Source: an uncultured Phycisphaerales bacterium
GTDB taxonomy: Bacteria; Planctomycetota; Phycisphaerae; Phycisphaerales; SM1A02
Direction: 5' to 3'
Length of the DNA: 11,683 nt
NCBI GenBank assembly: GCA_946886375.1
Contig: CAMPIL010000080.1
Location: forward strand, 1-11,683
The notes under the pieces are model-generated. The model ran no database searches and was not told the DNA's origin. It saw only the letters and a list, made by a program, of their open reading frames with translations. Below are positions 1 through 7,098 of this stretch, in pieces (within the stretch, counting starts at the first letter, position 1; the number at the start of each line of letters is the position of its first letter). The translations under genes and the position numbers were made by a program.

Positions 1-35
1 TTTTGGAATTGCCCTGCGCGGTTTCGCGCCCCCTG

Positions 36-91
36 GCCGCTTGCGGCTGAGCCGGGTCGCGTGCCGCAGCGCGTGCTAAGCCGCAAGCGGC
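36..91. repeat. REP-like hairpin element, copy A
   Basis: A 17-nt arm GCCGCTTGCGGCTGAGC (36-52) is followed after 22 nt by GCTAAGCCGCAAGCGGC (75-91), its reverse complement at 16 of 17 positions, so the unit can fold into a long hairpin. Its loop (53-74) reads as the reverse complement of the loop of copy B at 644-700 (14 of the first 16 positions), so the two are copies of one element in opposite orientation. A shorter fragment GCAAGCGGC recurs at 108-116, and a separate small hairpin (GCGCG-GTTT-CGCGC) lies at 16-29. The element sits just downstream of the minus-strand FabZ-like gene ending at 127, the usual place for REP/BIME-type repeats, which can stabilise mRNA or affect termination. 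No T-tract follows, so it is not a clear intrinsic terminator. Nothing codes convincingly in 1-126. Confidence 0.65.
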
Positions 92-126
92 GGCGAGGCG
101 CTCACCTGCAAGCGGCGGTTCCGTTG

Positions 127-636
127 TTACGTCGTCGCCTCTTCCAGGCCCGCGGCGCGCAGGATCATTCGGAAGTTCTCCGAGAAGACGAAATTCTCCT
201 CGGGAAATTCCAGCCCCGCCATGTTCTTGTCCAGATGACTGAACATCAGATCGACCTGGCCGATGGTCTGCCATTGGCCTGCGTGTTCGCCGACGTGGCG
301 CATGCGCTTCACGATTCCGCTGGTGGACGCCCCCGCGCCGGTGATGTGCTCCAGCGCGGCTTCGTAGCGGATCGTCTCGCCTGGGAAGACATCGGCGTCA
401 AAGCGCGCGCTGACGATCTTGGCGAGCACCACTTTTTCCTTGAACCGGTGCACCGACCCGACGAGGATGCCCGCGGTCTGGGCCATGCCTTCGATCATCA
501 GCGAGGCGGGCATCACCGGCGAGCCGGCGATGATGTGATCGTGCAGATGTTCTTCCGACAGTGAAACGTTCTTCACCGCCGTCATCCGCTTGGACGGCTG
601 GAACTCAACGATTTGATCGATCCACATCCAGCGCAT
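127..636 (-). CDS. FabZ/FabA-like hot-dog dehydratase, divergent
   Basis: Predicted 3-hydroxyacyl-ACP dehydratase-type protein of the hot-dog fold (169 aa), presumed to act in the cytoplasm on acyl chains carried by the neighbouring acyl carrier protein. The recognisable segment is HDHIIAGSPVMPASLMIEGMA, the FabZ active-site region: counting from ATG 636, the catalytic pair would be H34 and E49. The usual HFPxxPVxPG is changed to HIIAGSPVMPAS, so the substrate pocket may differ. The C-terminal 40 or so residues extend beyond a minimal FabZ (about 140-150 aa). ATG 636 is preferred because MRWMWIDQ matches the conserved start style of the family and of the paralogue at 1179-1601. A GTG at 648 would add four residues but lies inside repeat copy B. 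It is the third gene of a minus-strand cluster FabZ-ACP-FabZ-like. The fold is well supported; the exact reaction and substrate are inferred. Confidence 0.85.
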   Translation of the reverse strand: MRWMWIDQIVEFQPSKRMTAVKNVSLSEEHLHDHIIAGSPVMPASLMIEGMAQTAGILVGSVHRFKEKVVLAKIVSARFDADVFPGETIRYEAALEHITGAGASTSGIVKRMRHVGEHAGQWQTIGQVDLMFSHLDKNMAGLEFPEENFVFSENFRMILRAAGLEEATT

Positions 637-643
637 GATGGCC

Positions 644-700
644 GCCACTTGCGGTTTAGCATGCGCTGCGTCACGCCTCGTGTGCTAAGCCGCGAGCGGC
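644..700. repeat. REP-like hairpin element, copy B
   Basis: GCCACTTGCGGTTTAGC (644-660) and GCTAAGCCGCGAGCGGC (684-700) form an inverted pair (14 of 17 complementary) around a 23-nt loop. This is the same element as copy A at 36-91, in opposite orientation and with a similar loop. Inside it, AAGCCGC-GA-GCGGCTT (687-702) is itself a perfect palindrome touching the stop codon of the acyl carrier protein gene. It fills most of the 65-bp gap between that gene and the FabZ-like gene start at 636, so the cluster mRNA should carry a strong hairpin between two cistrons. It may tune relative expression or partly terminate transcription. There is no T-tract. Confidence 0.65.
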
Positions 701-701
701 T

Positions 702-1118
702 TTATCCCTTCAGTTTCCGCTCCACGAAGTCCACCAGGCTTTTCACCGTGATCAGCTCGCCGACCTTGTTCACGTCGCGGTCGTTTTCGAACTGCGTAAA
801 ATCGACGTGCGGCATGCGCGTTCGCAGCATCTTCATGCCTTCATCGGTGAACTTGCCGTTGGACACCCATGCCGGGTTCTCCATGAGATTTTCCGGGAAC
901 AACTCGCCCTGGTTGATCTTGAACGGCTTGCCGGGTGTTGAAAACTTCTTCTCGAGACGGAACACGATGTCCAGAAAGTCGATGGACTCGGCCTCGAGGT
1001 CGCCGGTGAGCGTGGCGTCGGGGGTGATGTCCTCGGCGTCGGCTCCCAAGGCCTCCTCCAGCACTTCACGGATGTTCTCAAAGATGGTTTCGCGCGACAG
1101 GGTCATGGTTTGAGACAT
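702..1118 (-). CDS. Acyl carrier protein, enlarged form
   Basis: Phosphopantetheine-binding acyl carrier protein (138 aa) that would carry growing acyl chains as a thioester in the cytoplasm. The segment DLEAESIDFLDIVFRLEKKF is the ACP helix II region, and S45 in ESIDF is the predicted 4'-phosphopantetheine attachment site. Helix I is seen at residues 9-24, and a final helix around ITVKSLVDFVERKL (about 122-136). Classical AcpP is about 75-80 aa. Here roughly 55-60 extra residues (about 62-120, including NPAWVSNGKFTDEGMKMLR) sit between helix II and the C-terminal helix. From general knowledge, such long ACPs occur in planctomycetes and some other bacteria beside ketosynthase and dehydratase genes, suggesting a specialised lipid pathway rather than core AcpP. 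ATG 1118 is used; an ATG at 1106 is possible, and neither has a strong Shine-Dalgarno sequence. It lies 60 bp after the FabZ stop, probably in the same transcript. Confidence 0.9.
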   Translation of the reverse strand: MSQTMTLSRETIFENIREVLEEALGADAEDITPDATLTGDLEAESIDFLDIVFRLEKKFSTPGKPFKINQGELFPENLMENPAWVSNGKFTDEGMKMLRTRMPHVDFTQFENDRDVNKVGELITVKSLVDFVERKLKG

Positions 1119-1178
1119 GGCCGCAGTTTACTCGATGAGGGTCAATCATGCCCGAATCCCGTTCCAAGGCAGGAGGAC

Positions 1179-3135
<1,957 letters not shown>

Positions 3136-3160
3136 GAATCGCCCGAACCTCGAAACTACG

Positions 3161-3193
3161 AAGCCCAGGGATTGCGATCCCTGGGCTTTTTTT
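3161..3193 (+). terminator. Rho-independent terminator after atpD
   Basis: AAGCCCAGGGAT (3161-3172) pairs perfectly with ATCCCTGGGCTT (3177-3188) around a TGCG loop, and the run of T continues from 3187 to 3193. The 12-bp stem plus seven T residues is a textbook intrinsic terminator 25 bp after the atpD stop, and shows that atpD is the last gene of its transcript. Confidence 0.93.
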
Positions 3194-3291
3194 CGCTTCA
3201 GTGCGATTCTTGCACGCGAGCCGGGCGTGCGGAGCCGTCCGGCGATGGCGCAAGGCGTGAACGGCCGCCCGGCATCGGCTACGCTATTGGC

Positions 3292-3314
3292 TTGCAGCGC
3301 AAAGCGTGCTGCAA
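3292..3314. promoter_or_regulatory. Short inverted repeat upstream of the FKBP gene
   Basis: TTGCAGC (3292-3298) and GCTGCAA (3308-3314) are perfect 7-bp inverted arms with a 9-nt spacer, about 50 nt before the FKBP gene start. The rest of the 172-bp gap after the atpD terminator must contain the promoter of the downstream genes, but I could not identify convincing -35/-10 boxes. The arms could be an operator or a leader hairpin; they may also be chance in GC-rich DNA. Confidence 0.3.
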
Positions 3315-3347
3315 CGAATCACGCGCTCTGTAGATACAACCTCCTTT

Positions 3348-3356
3348 GAGGAAGGA
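3348..3356 (+). promoter_or_regulatory. Ribosome binding site of the FKBP gene
   Basis: GAGGAAGGA is a strong purine-rich Shine-Dalgarno sequence 9 nt before the ATG at 3366. It decides the start in favour of 3366, which gives an immediate signal peptide; the frame is open upstream to 3306 but that extension would bury the signal. Confidence 0.7.
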
Positions 3357-3365
3357 ATTGATCGA

Positions 3366-4097
3366 ATGTCCAAGACCACGTTTGCCGTTGCCGCGGGCCT
3401 GCTTGCCGTCGCCAGCGCGTTCGCCGCGCCGCCGGATTACGTCTCGCTGCCCGAAGAGCCGTCGCAGGTGCATCAAAATCTCAGCGGGTGCCAGGTGGGC
3501 CTGCTGCAGGCCGTCGTCGTTGCGCAGACCGAAACCAAGGGCATTGCCCAATCGGCGCAAGTGATTGAATCCGGCGACACCAAGACCGTTGAAGTCGTTG
3601 TCTACACCCCCACCGAGGCCAGAAAATTGATCATCAACGGCAACACCGGCGCGATTGAATCCAACACCGTCGTCCCACGCTTCCCCGGCGAGGCCGTGAC
3701 CGGCGAGCCCACCAAGACCGCCTCGGGCCTGATGTACTACGACCTCAAGGTCGGCGAAGGCGCACCACCCGCCGGTCCCACCGCGCAGGTGAAAGTCCAC
3801 TACAGCGGCTGGCTGACCGATGGCACGAAGTTCGACAGTTCCGTCGACCGTGGCCAACCCATCACGTTTCCGTTGAGCGGCGTCATTCGCGGCTGGACTG
3901 AAGGCGTCGGCGGAATGAAAGTCGGCGGCAAGCGCAAACTCATCATCCCCTATCAACTCGCCTACGGCGAGATGGGCCGCCCGCCCGTGATTCCCGCCAA
4001 GGCCACGCTGATCTTCGATGTGGAATTGCTCGACACCACCGCCCCAGCCGCCGCCGACGATCACGCCGGTCACGATCACTCCGGCCACAATCATTGA
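3366..4097 (+). CDS. Exported PepSY-FKBP peptidyl-prolyl isomerase, His-rich tail
   Basis: Predicted secreted peptidyl-prolyl cis-trans isomerase (243 aa) that would speed proline isomerisation in the cell envelope. Residues 1-20 form a signal peptide ([20 protein letters not shown], cleavage likely before APPDY). Residues about 46-99 resemble a PepSY domain: the pattern LLQAVVVAQ then [13 protein letters not shown]. Residues about 118-224 are a full FKBP domain. The FKBP12-type pocket residues are all visible: Y146, F156, D157, R162, F168, V173, I174, W177, Y200 and F217, so it should be catalytically competent. The last 13 residues ([13 protein letters not shown]) hold five histidines and may bind metal, recalling the tail of SlyD. 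It has its own strong ribosome-binding site and lies 60 bp before an exported peptidase, perhaps co-transcribed. The FKBP call is firm; the PepSY call is good; the metal role is inferred. Confidence 0.93.
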   Translation: MSKTTFAVAAGLLAVASAFAAPPDYVSLPEEPSQVHQNLSGCQVGLLQAVVVAQTETKGIAQSAQVIESGDTKTVEVVVYTPTEARKLIINGNTGAIESNTVVPRFPGEAVTGEPTKTASGLMYYDLKVGEGAPPAGPTAQVKVHYSGWLTDGTKFDSSVDRGQPITFPLSGVIRGWTEGVGGMKVGGKRKLIIPYQLAYGEMGRPPVIPAKATLIFDVELLDTTAPAAADDHAGHDHSGHNH

Positions 4098-4157
4098 CGT
4101 TGACGCTGACCTTCGATCACCTTCTGCTCGTCCCAATCTCCAACCCCCATTCTTCCC

Positions 4158-6224
4158 ATGAAAACGCGCGATTTTCGTTTAGTGCAATTGTCCGCCCTGA
4201 TTGTTGCCGCGGCGATCTCGCTGTGGACGGCTGGGGCTTGGGCGTTTGAAGTCGATCCGTCTTCACCCGTCGCCGAGGGCCTGAAGCACGCGGATGCAGG
4301 CATCGCGGCCATCCTCGCGGTGCCCGATGCGCAGCGCACGTACGACAACACCGTCTCGGCGCTGGACGATGTGCTTTCGCGGTTGGATGCCGACACCTCC
4401 ATGACGGTTTTCATGCAGTACGTCTCAACCGACAAGGCCCAGCGCGATGCGGGCAGCCTTGCCGAGGAGCACCTGAACAACTGGGTCATCGAACTGGGCC
4501 AGAACGAGAAGGTGTACGCCGCGATCAAATTGGTCTCGGAGAAAGCCGCAAATCTCCCGCCGCTGTCCAAGCGTCTGGTGGAGCACGCGCTGCGCGACTA
4601 CCGCCGCTCCGGCATGGGCCTGGCGCTGGATCAGCGCGAAAAACTCAAGGACATCCAGAAGGAAATCAGCCGTCTGGGCATCGAATTCGATAAGAACATC
4701 CGCGAGGATGAAACCACCGTGCTGCTGACGCTGGATGAACTCGACGGCCTGTCCGAAGAGTTCATCGGTGGTCTGAAGCGTTCAGGCGATCTGTATCTCA
4801 TCGGCATGGATTACCCGACCTTCAACGGCATCCTGGACAACTGCCGCAACGAAACCACCCGCCAGAAGGTCTGGACCGCCTACAAGCGCCGTGGCGGGCA
4901 GAAGAACGTCGGCGTGCTGGAGCAGATCATCAAGTTACGCGCCCAGGCGTCCAAGATGCTCGGCTATCCCACCACCGCCGACTACGAAACCGAAGTGCGC
5001 ATGGCGAAGAACGCCGCCACGGTCAAGGCGTTCTATGAAAAGTTGCGCCCGCAGGTGCGTGAAAAGGCCAAGCAGGATTTCCAGGAGTATCTCGCCGCCA
5101 AGCGCACCCTGACCGGCGACGCGACGACGGCGCTGTATCCCTGGGATCAGTCGTTCATTGAAAAGCGATTGAAGCAGGAAAAGTACGCCGTCGATTCGCG
5201 CAAGGTACAGGAATACTTCCCCATGCAGCGCGTCGTGGAGGGCCTGTTCTCCATCACGCAGTCGTTGTACGGCCTGGAATACCGCGACATCACCGACATC
5301 GCGCGGTCCGCCGGCCGTCCGTTCTGGCACGAAGACGTGCGGTTGTATGAAGTCTGGGACAAGGCCAGCAACGAACTGCTGGGCGAGTTCTACATCGACC
5401 TGTATCCGCGCGAGAACAAGTACACGCACGCGGCTCAATGGGGCCTCAAATCGCGCAAGCGATGGGCCGATGGTTCATTGCAGAAACCGCTCGCCGCGCT
5501 GGTGTGCAACTTCACCAAGCCCACCGCCGACAAACCCTCGCTGCTCACGCACGATGAAGTGGAAACCTTCTTCCACGAGTTCGGCCACTGCCTGCACACG
5601 ATTCTGACCGAGGTTGAAGTCGGCCGGTTTGCGGGAACCTCCGTGGAGCGCGATTTCGTCGAAGCCCCCTCGCAGATGCTTGAGAACTGGGTGTGGGACG
5701 CCGATGTGCTCAAGACCTTTGCACGCCACTACCAGACAAACGAGCCGCTGCCGGATGAGCTGCTCCAAGGCATGATCAAGGCGCGGTATTTCGGCTCGGG
5801 CTTGTTCGCAGAGCATCAGTTCTACTACGGCCTTGTCGATCTCACCTATCACATGCAGCCCGAAGGCGTGGTGGATACCACCAAGGTCGGACTCGATCTG
5901 TTCAGCGAGATCGAACTCTATCAAGCGGTGCCCAACACGTTCTTCCAGGCTTCATTCGGCCATCTTGTCGGCTATCAAGCCGGGTACTACGGCTACCAGT
6001 GGTCGCTGGTGTACGCGCAGGATATGTTCCAGCGATTCAAGGAACTGGGCATGCTCGACCCCAAGGCGGGCATGTACTACCGCAAGAAAATTCTCGCGCG
6101 TGGCGGAACAATGGACGGCCTTGACCTGGTCAAGGATTACCTCGGCCGCGAACCGCAGATGGACGCGTACCTGGAACATCTTGGCCTGGGCAAGCCCAAG
6201 CCCGCAGCGAACGCGGCACGCTGA
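4158..6224 (+). CDS. Exported M3-family oligopeptidase (thimet-like)
   Basis: Zinc metallopeptidase of family M3A (688 aa, close to the family's usual ~690) predicted to cleave short peptides. The zinc site HEFGHCLH begins at H473: H473 and H477 bind zinc, E474 is the catalytic base, and E502 in DFVEAPSQ is the third ligand. The C-terminal active-site segment FGHLVGYQAGYYGYQWS (H602, Y606, Y610, Y613) and the end pattern ARGGTMDGLDLVKDYLGREP are also typical. Unlike cytosolic thimet/OpdA enzymes it begins with a signal peptide (MKTRDFRLVQ..., hydrophobic core, cleavage likely after AWA29), so it should work outside the cytoplasm. The start lacks a Shine-Dalgarno sequence, but the signal peptide supports it. 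It follows the FKBP gene by 60 bp, suggesting shared transcription and a joint role in envelope protein turnover. Substrate is unknown. Confidence 0.95.
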   Translation: MKTRDFRLVQLSALIVAAAISLWTAGAWAFEVDPSSPVAEGLKHADAGIAAILAVPDAQRTYDNTVSALDDVLSRLDADTSMTVFMQYVSTDKAQRDAGSLAEEHLNNWVIELGQNEKVYAAIKLVSEKAANLPPLSKRLVEHALRDYRRSGMGLALDQREKLKDIQKEISRLGIEFDKNIREDETTVLLTLDELDGLSEEFIGGLKRSGDLYLIGMDYPTFNGILDNCRNETTRQKVWTAYKRRGGQKNVGVLEQIIKLRAQASKMLGYPTTADYETEVRMAKNAATVKAFYEKLRPQVREKAKQDFQEYLAAKRTLTGDATTALYPWDQSFIEKRLKQEKYAVDSRKVQEYFPMQRVVEGLFSITQSLYGLEYRDITDIARSAGRPFWHEDVRLYEVWDKASNELLGEFYIDLYPRENKYTHAAQWGLKSRKRWADGSLQKPLAALVCNFTKPTADKPSLLTHDEVETFFHEFGHCLHTILTEVEVGRFAGTSVERDFVEAPSQMLENWVWDADVLKTFARHYQTNEPLPDELLQGMIKARYFGSGLFAEHQFYYGLVDLTYHMQPEGVVDTTKVGLDLFSEIELYQAVPNTFFQASFGHLVGYQAGYYGYQWSLVYAQDMFQRFKELGMLDPKAGMYYRKKILARGGTMDGLDLVKDYLGREPQMDAYLEHLGLGKPKPAANAAR

Positions 6225-6273
6225 TAGGAAGTCACTGCATCAGGCTGCTGTCATTCCCGCCCCCCGCAATGCA

Positions 6274-6295
6274 CGGCAACGACGCACTGTTGCCG
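6274..6295. other. Stem-loop between peptidase and membrane-protein genes
   Basis: CGGCAAC (6274-6280) and GTTGCCG (6289-6295) form a perfect 7-bp stem with an 8-nt loop in the 85-bp gap after the peptidase stop. No T-tract follows, so it is at most a weak terminator or an mRNA-stabilising hairpin. It lies 14 nt before the next start codon. Confidence 0.3.
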
Positions 6296-6309
6296 CGTAC
6301 ACTGCCTGA

Positions 6310-7005
6310 ATGGTACGGCGATGGCGCGGCGTCCTCGCCGCGATAATCATCCTGGGCGTCGGCGTCGGCTTCGTCATCTGGCGATTGATGGACGTGGCGC
6401 CGTCGTGGTACGCCCCGCCCAACGCCGCCGATCAATCCGTCATCGATCTCGCCGATCGCGTGGAATATCGCCTTGTGCAGGAAACGCAGCGGATTCGTCC
6501 CGCGCAAGACGACCGCTGGACGCTGCGCATCACCGATGCGCAGATCAACGCGTGGCTTTCGGCCCGGCTTTCAAAATGGATCATGCATCAGACCGGCTCG
6601 CCTTGGCCTGCGGAAGTCGGCACGCCGCAAGTGAACTTTTCGCCTCGCGGCATCAGCATCACCCTGCCCCTGATGCACGAGTTGAAAACGCGCTACGTCA
6701 CCGTGCGTGTGAAGCCAACCATCCAGAGCGGCACGCTTCGCCTTGAACTGCAGCGCGTGGCGATCGGCCGGGTCGGTCTGCCCGGCGAGGCCGTGGCGAA
6801 CCTGCTGCAAACCATCGCTGAGTCCGCGCCCGGCGCGATGGACCATCCCCAGATCAAAACCACGCTCGATTGGCTCGACCGCCGCGAGCACATCGATCCG
6901 GTGCTGGAACTCGAAGATGGCCGGCGAATCCGACTGCTGAACATCAGGTTGGATCACGGTTCAGTTGACGTGACGGCGCAGACCCTCCCCCGCGATCAGA
7001 ATTGA
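6310..7005 (+). CDS. Membrane-anchored protein of unknown function
   Basis: A 231-aa protein whose family I do not firmly recognise. Residues 1-7 are basic (MVRRWRG) and 8-27 form one hydrophobic helix, so it is probably an inner-membrane anchor with the remainder outside the cytoplasm. The rest is soluble; the stretch LRITDAQINAWLSARL, then alternating beta-type segments (GISITLPLM, RYVTVRVKP, GTLRLELQRVAIG), loosely recalls YpmS/DUF2140-like anchored proteins, in which a helix with an N-A-(W/L)-L pattern is followed by beta strands. No catalytic motif or cysteine was seen. It lies 85 bp after the peptidase gene and 93 bp before addB, all on the same strand. Codon use looks like its neighbours and the frame is cleanly bounded, so a real gene is likely. 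The start has no clear ribosome-binding site. Confidence 0.8.
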   Translation: MVRRWRGVLAAIIILGVGVGFVIWRLMDVAPSWYAPPNAADQSVIDLADRVEYRLVQETQRIRPAQDDRWTLRITDAQINAWLSARLSKWIMHQTGSPWPAEVGTPQVNFSPRGISITLPLMHELKTRYVTVRVKPTIQSGTLRLELQRVAIGRVGLPGEAVANLLQTIAESAPGAMDHPQIKTTLDWLDRREHIDPVLELEDGRRIRLLNIRLDHGSVDVTAQTLPRDQN

Positions 7006-7055
7006 ACGTTGGGGCGCGGGTTGCTGGAGCGATCTGCGTCGCGCGGCGTATTTTT

Positions 7056-7069
7056 TGTTTACCCAAACA
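7056..7069. promoter_or_regulatory. Small palindrome upstream of the addB-like gene
   Basis: TGTTT (7056-7060) and AAACA (7065-7069) are inverted around ACCC, set in the only AT-rich patch of the 93-bp gap (a run of six T at 7051-7056 precedes it). This patch is the likeliest promoter area for the nuclease-helicase pair, so the palindrome could be an operator. It does not match the classical LexA boxes I know. I saw no well-spaced -35/-10 pair. Confidence 0.25.
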
Positions 7070-7098
7070 CCTCCCTATCGGGTACATTGCGCAGGTCC

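Noticed and set aside
36..116. Possible CRISPR array from repeated GC-rich motifs
   Set aside because: The units are inverted rather than direct, have no regular spacers, and no cas gene is nearby.
61..564. 167-aa plus-strand open frame at the left end
   Set aside because: It is the antisense shadow of the FabZ-like gene, with no recognisable domain.
687..702. Intrinsic terminator after the acyl carrier protein gene
   Set aside because: The palindrome is strong but no T-tract follows on the minus strand, and it is part of the repeat element.
3279..4136. 285-aa minus-strand open frame opposite the FKBP gene
   Set aside because: It is the antisense shadow of a clear FKBP gene, with low-complexity Gly/Ala/Asp composition and no family features.
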